Under the pieces are notes generated by a model. The model did not search any database, had not been told where the DNA came from, and saw nothing but the letters and a program-made list of their open reading frames with translations. Positions 1 through 7,761 of a stretch of DNA of 64,000 nucleotides are shown one piece after another; the first letter of the stretch is position 1, and every line of letters begins with the position of its first letter. The translations under genes were made by a program, and so were the position numbers. The stretch comes from Oscillospiraceae bacterium (GTDB lineage: Bacteria; Bacillota; Clostridia; Oscillospirales; Ruminococcaceae): assembly GCA_017427265.1 (NCBI GenBank), contig JAFRTG010000004.1, forward strand, positions 35,459 through 99,458. The letters run 5' to 3'.

Positions 1-750
1 CATGTGCTGATTGATGCATACGATTACCGCGGCGCACTTGCTGTCGGAAAGGCGGCAGGGGAGCAGATTCCGCAGAGCTTTACCGGCCTTCTGGAAGCTG
101 CGATTCTGCGCAGCAGCGGCAGAATCCCGGATGCGCTGCAGAGCTTCCGCACGCAGGGACAACAGGCACTGATGCCCGGTGCCGGCATGATTCCGGAATA
201 CTATCTGATGCTTGATCTTTATCTGAAACAGCAGCGCTATACAGATTTCATGCGTGCCCTGACGCCGTTTATGATTGAAGTGTTCATTGCTGCGATCCGC
301 AAGCAATTCCAGCATGATGTGACGCAGTATATGATCTACGGCTCCAGAAAATGGGACGAGAACAAGCTGGTTCTCACGCAGATGACCGGCAAGTTCAATG
401 AGACATATACCTTCCACACAAAGCCGAAGCCCGGCAAGGCCGGCGGTTTTGTCACGACAGCGCATCTCTCGAATTTCATGGAGAACATGTCTGTTGCAAA
501 GTCGCATTCTCATCTGATTCTGGATACGCTCAAGCTGCGGCAGAGTGCAGAGGACAAGCTGCGCAACTGGGCGAATTATACGCTGCAGTATGCTTCCGCT
601 GAGGATTTCCGCCGCGCCTGTGCTCTGACGGCAGAGGAGCTGCTCGCCATGCTGCGGAACTATGTCCGCAACTATACCGATATTGTGCTTTCGGATGAGT
701 TCCTTGCTTCCTATGATAAAATCAATGAAAAGCTGAAATCTATGCTGTAA
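1..750 (+). CDS. Csm6-like CRISPR-associated ribonuclease, C-terminal part (5' end outside window)
   Basis: The reading frame is open to the left edge, so the true start lies upstream and only about 249 C-terminal residues are visible. The visible part has the layout of the 6H plus HEPN half of type III-A Csm6 proteins: an early YDYRGAL motif, a helical region ending in a block around EYYLMLDLYLK, then a final helical block containing KLRNWANYTL. In active Csm6 proteins this last block carries the HEPN motif R-N-x-x-A-H (R-x4-H). Here the equivalent string reads RNWANY, so the histidine position is tyrosine. Csm6 normally degrades RNA nonspecifically when a cyclic oligoadenylate binds its N-terminal CARF domain, which would lie outside the window. 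The assignment rests on recalled family patterns, not a search. Other HEPN/helical proteins are possible. A clear terminator follows the stop codon. Confidence 0.55.
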   Translation, partial: HVLIDAYDYRGALAVGKAAGEQIPQSFTGLLEAAILRSSGRIPDALQSFRTQGQQALMPGAGMIPEYYLMLDLYLKQQRYTDFMRALTPFMIEVFIAAIRKQFQHDVTQYMIYGSRKWDENKLVLTQMTGKFNETYTFHTKPKPGKAGGFVTTAHLSNFMENMSVAKSHSHLILDTLKLRQSAEDKLRNWANYTLQYASAEDFRRACALTAEELLAMLRNYVRNYTDIVLSDEFLASYDKINEKLKSML

Positions 751-756
751 TATATG

Positions 757-788
757 AAAGAGCCTGTATGAAATGACAGGCTCTTTTT
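757..788 (+). terminator. Rho-independent terminator after the Csm6-like gene
   Basis: An 11-bp perfect stem (757-767 with 776-786) encloses an 8-nt loop and runs into five T residues. It closes the transcript arriving from the left edge. Confidence 0.9.
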
Positions 789-884
789 GTGCGATATGCT
801 GTACAACTACAATGATATTTAACAGAGTTTCGTGGTAAAATGTATAATAATATTGTCTGAAATAACAAAATATTTTTGCAACTA

Positions 885-913
885 TTTACAAAATTGGTAC
901 TGTATGTTATACT
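885..913 (+). promoter_or_regulatory. Sigma-A promoter for the SH3 protein
   Basis: TTTACA at 885-890 and TATACT at 908-913 are separated by 17 bp. Transcription would start near 920, leaving a leader of about 70 nt with an AAAGGA ribosome binding site before the ATG at 988. Confidence 0.8.
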
Positions 914-987
914 GCTGTTGAAATGCATTTCATTTATCCATCCAACTACTTTAACGCGATATTTCACTTAGAAAGGAAAACGCAATT

Positions 988-1509
988 ATGAAACTGTTGA
1001 AAAAAGCAATCACAGCACTGACGGCAGTTGCGATGTGTGCAGCCGTGGTGCAGGCACCTGTCTCCGGAATCGGCGCGAATCTCTTTTCCGAGACTGCAAT
1101 TACGGCTGAAGCTGCTGATCTGATTTACTATCGCACAACCGGAACTTATGTGAATCTCAGAAAGGGTCCGACAACCCAATCGAGCATTATTCGGACGATT
1201 AAAGACAAATACACTGCTGTCCAGTCTTATGAAAAGCCCAAAAACGGATGGCTGAAGCTGTCCGACGGCAGCTACATCTCTGCAAAATACGTTGAACGTA
1301 TCTCTCCGACTATATACAAGACTGTAAAGTATCATACAACAGGCACATATGTAAATGTAAGAACAGGTCCCGGCACCAATTACCCTGTTGCATTCTCAAT
1401 CCCTGCAAAAAATACCGGCGTTGACATTAACTCCTTGCGGCAAGCTGAAAACGGTTTTCTTCAAATGACAACAGGATTGTGGATTGCTCAAAAACATGTT
1501 GGGAAATAA
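988..1509 (+). CDS. Exported protein with two bacterial SH3 domains
   Basis: The 173-residue product starts with a signal peptide: lysines at 2, 5 and 6, a hydrophobic stretch to about residue 22, and probable cleavage near residues 41-43. Two bacterial SH3 (SH3b) domains follow, at roughly 47-107 and 112-173. Each has the signature T-G-T-Y-V-N-x-R-x-G-P, first at about 51-61 and again about 70 residues later. SH3b domains usually bind peptidoglycan peptides or target other domains to the wall. No catalytic domain is present, so the protein is probably a secreted wall-binding or adaptor protein. It has its own consensus promoter and is a single-gene transcript. The start is supported by AAAGGA about 10 nt upstream. 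Confidence 0.85.
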   Translation: MKLLKKAITALTAVAMCAAVVQAPVSGIGANLFSETAITAEAADLIYYRTTGTYVNLRKGPTTQSSIIRTIKDKYTAVQSYEKPKNGWLKLSDGSYISAKYVERISPTIYKTVKYHTTGTYVNVRTGPGTNYPVAFSIPAKNTGVDINSLRQAENGFLQMTTGLWIAQKHVGK

Positions 1510-1524
1510 AATAACAAGTGCAAA

Positions 1525-1565
1525 AATCACCCCCTATGGCTTCACAGAAGCCATAGGGGGTGATT
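1525..1565. terminator. Strong 18-bp hairpin between convergent genes
   Basis: 1525-1542 and 1548-1565 form a perfect 18-bp inverted repeat with a 5-nt loop. Read leftward, the stem is followed by TTTTTG, so it best serves as terminator of the minus-strand operon ending at 1627. It also sits just after the plus-strand SH3 gene and may stop both. Confidence 0.8.
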
Positions 1566-1626
1566 GGCATGGGTAAGATCACATCGACTGCCGTTGCCTG
1601 CCGGCTGAGCGGGGCATTTGGGCGCG

Positions 1627-1992
1627 TTATTCTGTTTTCGCCATGGATCTGGATGCGACCAGATTTACCCCGGTGCCGAGCAGATCCTTCACGATCACAT
1701 CACCGGAGCTGACCGGTGCTTCAACACGGATTTTGCTGATCTCCTTCATCGCATCTGCAATGAGATCCAGCGGGATTGCACGTTCTGTGATAACAGGCAG
1801 AACCCGGTGAATTGCACCGTTGATACGCACGGTTGTTGTCAGGATACGCTCCGGACGGATGCATTCCGTTTCAGCATAGGCCTTGCCGCGGGGACATCTG
1901 TTGCCGCTGACATTGGTGACGCGGTTTTCTTCGACTGTCACGGAAAGGCGGCATCCGACCGGACAGTTTACGCAAATCAGTTCTTTTTCCAT
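1627..1992 (-). CDS. DUF1667 Fe-S-type small subunit of glycerol-3-phosphate dehydrogenase-like complex
   Basis: A 121-residue cytosolic protein of the DUF1667 family. Near the N-terminus it has the cysteine pattern C-x2-C-x3-C (CVNCPVGC) and a fourth cysteine in NRCPRG, suggesting a bound Fe-S cluster (inference from the spacing). The family is found almost only as the last gene of a three-gene set with two FAD proteins, as here. It overlaps the upstream oxidoreductase by one base (TAATG), so the two are translationally coupled. By analogy with anaerobic GlpABC, it probably passes electrons from the flavoproteins to an acceptor. The exact partner is unknown. Confidence 0.85.
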   Translation of the reverse strand: MEKELICVNCPVGCRLSVTVEENRVTNVSGNRCPRGKAYAETECIRPERILTTTVRINGAIHRVLPVITERAIPLDLIADAMKEISKIRVEAPVSSGDVIVKDLLGTGVNLVASRSMAKTE

Positions 1993-3251
1993 TATTTTCC
2001 GCCCTCCGTGATCTCGATTGTAATGTCATCTGTCAGTCCGGAAAGATCCTTCTGCAGCAGCAGAGCTTCTTCCATGACGGACGGAAGCAGCTTCTGCTTT
2101 TTCAGCTTCCGGATGACAGTGTCGCCCGACCGGATGACGAGCTCTGCATTGTCCATCGGCGTGCGTACACGGAAATAGACTGTCAGCTTTTCCGGCGGGT
2201 CATTCGGATAAAAGGCGGCAGGCACACAATAGCTGACCTGATTGCCGTTCCGGATGCTGCGCAGTTCACCCTGCGGTTTTCCATTTTTCAGATATGCTGC
2301 AGCGCCTTCTGCGGTTTTTGCAGCCTGGAGCGAGACATAATCAACCAGATCGTGTACATGCAGACCGTTACCGCAGGCGAAAATGCCCTCGACACTTGTC
2401 ATATAGCGGTCATCGACCACAGGCCCCTTGGTTGCCGGATCCATGCGGATACCGGCCTGATCGGCAAGATGGTTCTCCGGTATCAGACCGACGGAGAGCA
2501 GCAGGGTATCGACGTCGAAATACTGCTCTGTGCCGGGAATCGGATTGCGGTTTTCGTCCACTTCCATGACCTCAATCTTTTCAAGGCGATCCTTGCCGAA
2601 CACTTCTGTAACCGTGTGCGAGAGATACAGCGGAATATCAAAATCCTCAAGACATTGCTTCATATTCCGCGGAAGGCCGTTGGAATAGGGCATGATTTCC
2701 GCGACACCGCAGACCTTTGCACCTTCGAGCGTCATGCGTCTTGCCATAATCAGGCCAATATCGCCCGAACCGAGGATAAACACTTTTTTTCCGACCATAT
2801 ATCCGTCGATATTCAGGTAGCGCTGTGCCTGTCCGGCCGTATAGATTCCGGACGGACGGGTGCCGGTGATCGTAATACCGCCGCGCGGGCGTTCATAGCA
2901 GCCGACCGCGAGAATGACGGCCTCTGCCTGAACCTGTACGCAGCCCTCTTCCGGATTGACATATTCAACAATTCGGTCTGCACTGAGCTTTGTGACCATC
3001 GTGTTCAGCAGAATCCGGACATTTGCTTCCTCTGCCATGCGGATAAACCGTTCCGCATAGGCAGGGCCGGAAAGCTGTTCTTTGAAGGTCTGCAGACCGA
3101 AGCCGTTGTGAATGCACTGTTCAAGGATTCCGCCCGGCTCAGAATCCTTCTCGATCACAATGATATCTTCAATACCGTTTTTCTTGAGTGAAACGGCTGC
3201 TGCAAGTCCGGCACTGCCGCCGCCGATAATAATAGCCTGTACCTTTTTCAT
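1992..3251 (-). CDS. NAD(P)/FAD-dependent oxidoreductase, middle gene of the GlpA-like triad
   Basis: A 419-residue pyridine-nucleotide-disulfide oxidoreductase-like flavoprotein. Residues 6-12 carry the FAD-binding GGGSAGL motif. A second Rossmann motif for NAD(P) is GSGDIG near residue 160, and the C-terminal FAD contact region contains ACGNGL around residue 315. No redox-active CxxC pair of the thioredoxin reductase kind is evident. It overlaps the upstream GlpA-like gene by 4 nt and the downstream DUF1667 gene by 1 nt, so the three are one translational unit. In Clostridia this trio is usually annotated as an anaerobic glycerol-3-phosphate dehydrogenase or related dehydrogenase complex. 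The substrate cannot be settled from sequence. Confidence 0.85.
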   Translation of the reverse strand: MKKVQAIIIGGGSAGLAAAVSLKKNGIEDIIVIEKDSEPGGILEQCIHNGFGLQTFKEQLSGPAYAERFIRMAEEANVRILLNTMVTKLSADRIVEYVNPEEGCVQVQAEAVILAVGCYERPRGGITITGTRPSGIYTAGQAQRYLNIDGYMVGKKVFILGSGDIGLIMARRMTLEGAKVCGVAEIMPYSNGLPRNMKQCLEDFDIPLYLSHTVTEVFGKDRLEKIEVMEVDENRNPIPGTEQYFDVDTLLLSVGLIPENHLADQAGIRMDPATKGPVVDDRYMTSVEGIFACGNGLHVHDLVDYVSLQAAKTAEGAAAYLKNGKPQGELRSIRNGNQVSYCVPAAFYPNDPPEKLTVYFRVRTPMDNAELVIRSGDTVIRKLKKQKLLPSVMEEALLLQKDLSGLTDDITIEITEGGK

Positions 3252-4675
3252 ACGCGATTTTCTCTCTCCAGAATATAGGATTTTTCAGAGTCGTATACCA
3301 CTTCAAGCGGAGAAATGCCGAGCTCTCTTGCGAGGATATGCACGACCTTCGGTTCACAGAATCCGCCCTGACAGCGTCCCATGCCGGGACGAACCCGTTT
3401 TTTGACGCCCTTGACAGTATGTGCACCGCAGGGCTTGCGGATGCAGTCGATGATTTCACCCTCGGAGATTTGTTCACAGCGGCAGATGATTCTTCCGTAT
3501 GCAGGATTTTCCCGGATGAGCGCATTGCGTTCTTCTGCGGAAAGGTTTTTGAGTACGACCGGCGCTTTCCGGGTCATATTTGCATCCGGGTTGCGTTCCG
3601 GCTGCATAGACTGCAAAAGAATCTCAATCACCTTATCTGCAATGGCAGGGGACGATGCCAGACCCGGCGATTCAATCGAGACTGCGTCAATAAAATGCGG
3701 CGCGCCCTCGACCTCTTCGATGATGAAATCCGGACATGTGGTTGTCGGCCGGATTCCCGCAAAGGTACGGATGGAACGGTTCAGCGGAATGTTGTTCAGC
3801 GTTTTGCTGATATTTGAGCGGACATATGCAAGACCTGCATCCGTAGTGCCGTTGTCATCCGGGTCGTCGAGAAAATCGCTGTTCGGGCCGATCAGCGTAT
3901 TGCCGTAAACGGTCGGGATGGCCAGAACGCCTTTTCCCTTTTCCTTTGAAGGAACAGGGAAGATGATGTGCCGGATCGGCTGTGCATCCTGATCGAGCAC
4001 ATAGTATTCTCCTTTGCGCGGCGTGACATGCCATGCAGCCTTTGCGACCATATTGTGAATTTCCTCTGCATGGACACCGGCCGCATTGATGACGTATCTG
4101 GTGCGGAAATCGCCCTTCGGTGTTTTAACAAGATAGCCGCCGTCAATCGGGGTGATGCTCCGGCAAGGGGCATTCAGATGCAGCTCCGTGCCGTTGCCGC
4201 AGGCAGATTCCAGACATGCCTCTGCAACCTCCCACGGATAAATGACCGCAGTTGTATAAAAATCAAGTACGCGCGTGACCTGATCGGAGAGATTCGGTTC
4301 GCGTTTTCGCGCCTCATCTCCGGAGAGATCGTCGTATGGGACGCCGCGGGCGACTGCTCTTGCAGCGAGTACATCCAGCGACTTTTCCTCCTCCGGACCG
4401 CAGGCTGCGATATAGGCACCGACTGTGTGATAGCTGCAGTGCAGCTTTTGGCAGATTGTTTCATACTGCTGTGCGCCCTTGACATTGAGCTCTGCTTTCA
4501 GCGTGCCGTCCTCCGGGTCGTAGCCCGTATGCACGACCGCGGAATTTGCCATTGTTGCGCCCTCTGCAATATCGTTTTCCTTTTCGAGCACTGCAACCCG
4601 CAGTGCATACTGCGACAGTTTCCAGCTGAGCATGGCTCCGGTGATACCGGCGCCGATGATGACGATATCATACAT
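3248..4675 (-). CDS. GlpA-like FAD-dependent (glycerol-3-phosphate) dehydrogenase with BFD-type [2Fe-2S] domain
   Basis: The product is 475 residues from the ATG that begins MYDIVIIGAG. An upstream in-frame ATG at 4723 is less likely, because AAGGGA lies about 8 nt before the chosen start. Residues 2-30 form the FAD-binding fold (GAGITG). The middle is a DAO-type oxidase domain. The C-terminal 90 residues contain CRC and, about 35 residues later, RCQGGFC: the four cysteines of a BFD-like [2Fe-2S] domain, as in GlpA of anaerobic glycerol-3-phosphate dehydrogenase. The likely reaction is oxidation of sn-glycerol 3-phosphate to dihydroxyacetone phosphate. A related 2-hydroxyacid dehydrogenase (LhgO-like) is possible. 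It is the first gene of a three-gene leftward operon with a near-perfect promoter, and no glycerol kinase or facilitator is nearby. Confidence 0.8.
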   Translation of the reverse strand: MYDIVIIGAGITGAMLSWKLSQYALRVAVLEKENDIAEGATMANSAVVHTGYDPEDGTLKAELNVKGAQQYETICQKLHCSYHTVGAYIAACGPEEEKSLDVLAARAVARGVPYDDLSGDEARKREPNLSDQVTRVLDFYTTAVIYPWEVAEACLESACGNGTELHLNAPCRSITPIDGGYLVKTPKGDFRTRYVINAAGVHAEEIHNMVAKAAWHVTPRKGEYYVLDQDAQPIRHIIFPVPSKEKGKGVLAIPTVYGNTLIGPNSDFLDDPDDNGTTDAGLAYVRSNISKTLNNIPLNRSIRTFAGIRPTTTCPDFIIEEVEGAPHFIDAVSIESPGLASSPAIADKVIEILLQSMQPERNPDANMTRKAPVVLKNLSAEERNALIRENPAYGRIICRCEQISEGEIIDCIRKPCGAHTVKGVKKRVRPGMGRCQGGFCEPKVVHILARELGISPLEVVYDSEKSYILERENRV

Positions 4676-4748
4676 AAGCATTTCCCTTTTCATTGAAGAT
4701 ACACCGGCTGCCTCAGCCGGCACTATATTATTGTATATAGTAATTATT

Positions 4749-4776
4749 ATTATACTTTTTTATCGGAATTTGTCAA
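4749..4776 (-). promoter_or_regulatory. Consensus promoter of the GlpA-like operon
   Basis: Read on the minus strand, TTGACA (4771-4776) and TATAAT (4749-4754) are both perfect and 16 bp apart. The leader before the ATG at 4675 contains a 7-bp GC-rich hairpin (about 4702-4721) that could modulate expression. Confidence 0.85.
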
Positions 4777-4801
4777 GTGATTTTGATTATTCACCGTGCA
4801 G

Positions 4802-5875
4802 TCAGATGCGGATGATCTCCTGCATCAGTGCAGCATCGACCGGGTACGGACATAACCGGAGCTTTGCCGGATTTCGCAGAACCGATTCTGCTGCGGCATT
4901 GAGCAGTGCAGGGTCAGATTGAACAGGTGCAAGATTCTGCAGGAAAAGCTGCAGTTCATCTGCATCCCGGAAACCTGCCGAAGAAAGGACAGCTTTTTGC
5001 ATATCATGATCTGCATAACGGATATAATTCGCTAAAAAAACACCCGCCGCCGCACCGTGCGGAATCCCGCCGCGATATGTAAGGATATAGCTCAGCGCAT
5101 GCGGAATTGAAGTTCCGGTCTGCGCAATCGAAATACCCGCGAGCGTTGCAGTATCCATCAGCGCCTGTGCCGCTTCCGCCGTGAGTGTTTCGGGATGCAG
5201 CAGTGCTTGCCTGCAGGCGGCCCATATAGACAGACCGTTTGAAGCAGTCATTCTGCTGAGTTCGTCTGCATTCGTGTTGATATAGCTTTCAGTCAGGTGA
5301 GCAAGCGCATCAACGGCCGTACTGCGGATGACGGACTGCGGCGCATATTGCAGATATTTGCCGTCTGACAGCGCAAGCACCGGAAAAACCTTGTGCGTCA
5401 TGGAGACCTTTGTTTGCAGATCATGGCGGGTGAGGACGGCAACGCCTGTCACCTCGGAGCCGGTACCGCAGGTGGTCGGAACTGCCGCAACCGGGCAGCT
5501 TTCTGCGGAAACAGATTGGTACAAATACTGCCAGTCCTGCTCCGGATTTTTCAGCATGACGGCGATTGCTTTGGCAGCATCCATCGGGGAGCCGCCGCCG
5601 ATGCCGATGACAAAATCTGCTCCGGCTTCCAGTCCAGCGGCACGGGCAGTCATGACAGTTTCAACAGACGGGTTTTCCTCGATCCGGTCAAAAACAGTAT
5701 AGCGTTTTCCGTGCTTTTTGAGTGCATCCGTGACATCGTTCAGCGCATGATTCAGCCGTGCGGAATGCCGGCCTGTGACAATCAGTGCGTCTGAACCGAG
5801 CGATGCAAGTTCTTCCGCATGACGGGCGACGCAGTCCGGCCCGCTGCGGAGTTTTGTCGGCATATAGAATTTCAT
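4802..5875 (-). CDS. Iron-containing alcohol dehydrogenase
   Basis: A 357-residue cytosolic type III (iron-dependent) alcohol dehydrogenase-family protein. The nucleotide-binding motif GIGGGSPMD is near residues 91-99. Metal ligands are visible in VDALAH (Asp and His spaced D-x3-H, about residue 190), in SIPHALSY and in GIPHG near residue 270. It is somewhat shorter than the usual 380-390 residues. The family reduces aldehydes or oxidises alcohols and polyols with NAD(P). The neighbouring GlpA-like operon hints at glycerol or a C3 compound, but this is inference. It is transcribed from its own promoter and separated from the downstream triad by 126 bp that hold a second promoter. AAAGGAG lies 9 nt before the ATG. 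Confidence 0.85.
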   Translation of the reverse strand: MKFYMPTKLRSGPDCVARHAEELASLGSDALIVTGRHSARLNHALNDVTDALKKHGKRYTVFDRIEENPSVETVMTARAAGLEAGADFVIGIGGGSPMDAAKAIAVMLKNPEQDWQYLYQSVSAESCPVAAVPTTCGTGSEVTGVAVLTRHDLQTKVSMTHKVFPVLALSDGKYLQYAPQSVIRSTAVDALAHLTESYINTNADELSRMTASNGLSIWAACRQALLHPETLTAEAAQALMDTATLAGISIAQTGTSIPHALSYILTYRGGIPHGAAAGVFLANYIRYADHDMQKAVLSSAGFRDADELQLFLQNLAPVQSDPALLNAAAESVLRNPAKLRLCPYPVDAALMQEIIRI

Positions 5876-5907
5876 GGGATTCGTCTCCTTTCCTATGCTG
5901 TGATTTC

Positions 5908-5936
5908 ATCATAACACAATCAGCAGCACTTGTCAA
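5908..5936 (-). promoter_or_regulatory. Promoter of the iron alcohol dehydrogenase
   Basis: On the minus strand, TTGACA (5931-5936) and TATGAT (5908-5913) have a 17-bp spacer, and the start codon follows about 25 nt past the expected transcription start. Confidence 0.8.
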
Positions 5937-6041
5937 TATAACAGCGCAGCGTATGGAGATTAAAAATCGTTCGCATTTCCGTGCTTTTGTATAAAACAAG
6001 TATACCTGATTTGTATATGTGAACAAAATATGAACGAAAGA

Positions 6042-6070
6042 TTGACAAACAATGAATTCTGTGATATAAT
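6042..6070 (+). promoter_or_regulatory. Perfect consensus promoter of an orphan gene
   Basis: TTGACA at 6042-6047 and TATAAT at 6065-6070 match the sigma-A consensus exactly, with a 17-bp spacer. About 90 nt of leader precede the ATG at 6165. Confidence 0.85.
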
Positions 6071-6164
6071 TTTTACAAGAAGCACAGGGAATATGTCCGG
6101 GACTCGTACAGAGTGCACAAAAGCATATGACGATTCATCGGGCGGCAGGAGACAGGAGGTTTGT

Positions 6165-6791
6165 ATGAAATACACGTATTTGGATGTACTGGCAGAGATT
6201 TCGGCACTGGAATACCTGCTTCCGGAACCGGAAAAGCTGACTGCTGCGCTGCGGGAACGGAAATTTACGCCGGTTGAAGTTGCGCCGCAGAAATATGCAG
6301 ATTTTGTCGCAGGGAATCTGGATGCGTTTCTGCGGTATCTGCGGGTCAATCATATCCGCTCTGTTATGTACAGCTATCTGTACTATACGGAAACGGAAAT
6401 GAATGATCTGTTTACGCTGGAGGACAGTGACAAAACGCTGTTCCGGAACCGGATTGGCTCCGGGATTGACGGACGCGGCTGTTACGGCAGCGCCAGACGT
6501 TCGCAGTTTTATGCGGAGTCTGATTACGGCAGCTATTTGCAGTACAGCAGATTTATTCGTGCGTCGCTGGATCTGAGCCATCCGAAGGAGCTGCGGCTTT
6601 ATGCGCTGCATCAGGGCAGAATTGTAGCCTGTCAGATGGCTGATGCATGGATGCTGCGGCTGAATCTCATCAGCCGGCCGGCGCTGCGCAGAATGGCTGC
6701 GTCGGAGAATCTCGGAAAGGGCTGCCTGCAGTTCGGCTTCGTGGCACCAGCGGTCTGGCCGGATGAGGCGGACAGGATTTATTACTGCTGA
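6165..6791 (+). CDS. Hypothetical cytosolic protein, 208 residues
   Basis: I do not recognise this protein. The start is the ATG 9 nt after AGGAGG, not the longer frame from 6030. There is no signal peptide or membrane segment. The sequence is mixed alpha/beta in character and rich in Tyr and Arg, with a Tyr cluster near residue 62-72 (SYLYYTETEMND) and basic stretches around RSQFY. It is a monocistronic gene with a perfect promoter, placed between the alcohol dehydrogenase and the alarmone synthetase. Codon use and base composition match the neighbours, so it is probably a resident gene. Confidence 0.75.
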   Translation: MKYTYLDVLAEISALEYLLPEPEKLTAALRERKFTPVEVAPQKYADFVAGNLDAFLRYLRVNHIRSVMYSYLYYTETEMNDLFTLEDSDKTLFRNRIGSGIDGRGCYGSARRSQFYAESDYGSYLQYSRFIRASLDLSHPKELRLYALHQGRIVACQMADAWMLRLNLISRPALRRMAASENLGKGCLQFGFVAPAVWPDEADRIYYC

Positions 6792-6840
6792 CAGCTTTTT
6801 GTATAACCTGTGAAAACCAAGTGAGACTTCTTCTCTGCGG

Positions 6841-6869
6841 TTGACTTTTTTGCCGTAACGTGGTATGAT
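6841..6869 (+). promoter_or_regulatory. Promoter of the alarmone synthetase gene
   Basis: TTGACT at 6841-6846 and TATGAT at 6864-6869 are separated by 17 bp. Transcription would start near 6876, about 86 nt before the ATG. Confidence 0.75.
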
Positions 6870-6961
6870 GATAGCAGCGGCAGTCTGCGGCCGATCAGGC
6901 TGCCGCTGAAATCTGCCGATACCGCTCTGTGCGCCGGCAGTGCAGAATAGAGGAGATTAAA

Positions 6962-7714
6962 ATGGATTATCTAGCCCCGAAACCGATTCCGCATCAGAAT
7001 GCAGAGGTCATGCAGAAAATTCAGAATATTACTGACCTTGATATGACGGAAACCGAATTTATAGATTTGCTGGAATACAGCATGATGCCGATTCAGCAGT
7101 TTTTTTCGTATTATAAATGTGCGATTATGGAGATCGAGACAAAATTCAAGGTGCTGAACGAGGAGTTCTCCCTGAACAGCGAAACAAACCCGATTGAGTT
7201 CATCCAGTCGCGCATCAAGAGCTACGGCAGCATTTTCCGCAAATGTGCCTCGAAGAAGATTCCGTATAACCTTGCGGATATTGAACGTGAAATACACGAT
7301 ATCGCCGGAATCCGCGTTGTCTGCTCATTTGTACAGGATATCTACCGGCTGGCGGACTGCTTTCTGCAGCAGGACGATATCACACTGATTGAAAAGAAGG
7401 ACTATATCCGGAATCCGAAGCCCAACGGCTACAGAAGCCTGCACCTGATCGTCTCTGTACCGATTTTTCTGGAAAACGAAAAAAAGCCGGTCAAGGTTGA
7501 GGTGCAGCTGCGCACGATTGCAATGGATTTCTGGGCAAGTCTTGAGCATAAGCTGCGCTATAAGAAGGATCTTTCTGAGGAATCACTCACCACACTTGCG
7601 GATGATCTGAAGGAATGTGCCGATGCCAGTGCAGAATGGGACATGCGGATGCAGCGGATCCGCAACCAGATCATGCTGCAGGAAACCGAGCACATACACA
7701 ATCTGAATTATTAA
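6962..7714 (+). CDS. Small alarmone synthetase, RelA/SpoT-domain (p)ppGpp synthetase
   Basis: A 250-residue cytosolic protein with a single RelA/SpoT synthetase domain. Family hallmarks are the block ereIHDIAGIRV (about 108-119) and KPNGYRSLH (about 153-161), which position the nucleotide and the conserved arginine and tyrosine of the active site, followed by the EVQLRTIAMDFW block. The HD hydrolase domain and the C-terminal TGS/ACT regions of long Rel enzymes are absent. It is therefore a stand-alone synthetase of the RelQ/RelP size class, transferring pyrophosphate from ATP to GTP or GDP. The start is chosen because AGAGGAG lies 8 nt upstream. An 11-codon longer frame lacks such a site. It is monocistronic, with a terminator just after the stop. 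Confidence 0.92.
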   Translation: MDYLAPKPIPHQNAEVMQKIQNITDLDMTETEFIDLLEYSMMPIQQFFSYYKCAIMEIETKFKVLNEEFSLNSETNPIEFIQSRIKSYGSIFRKCASKKIPYNLADIEREIHDIAGIRVVCSFVQDIYRLADCFLQQDDITLIEKKDYIRNPKPNGYRSLHLIVSVPIFLENEKKPVKVEVQLRTIAMDFWASLEHKLRYKKDLSEESLTTLADDLKECADASAEWDMRMQRIRNQIMLQETEHIHNLNY

Positions 7715-7715
7715 A

Positions 7716-7756
7716 AAAACGCACGGAGCAGTCTGCATGGACTGTCCGTGCGTTTT
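7716..7756. terminator. Bidirectional terminator between alarmone synthetase and ABC exporter
   Basis: A 12-bp outer stem and 5-bp inner stem with one bulged base, flanked by A-runs on the left and TTTT on the right, sit between two convergent genes. Confidence 0.9.
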
Positions 7757-7761
7757 GCTGT

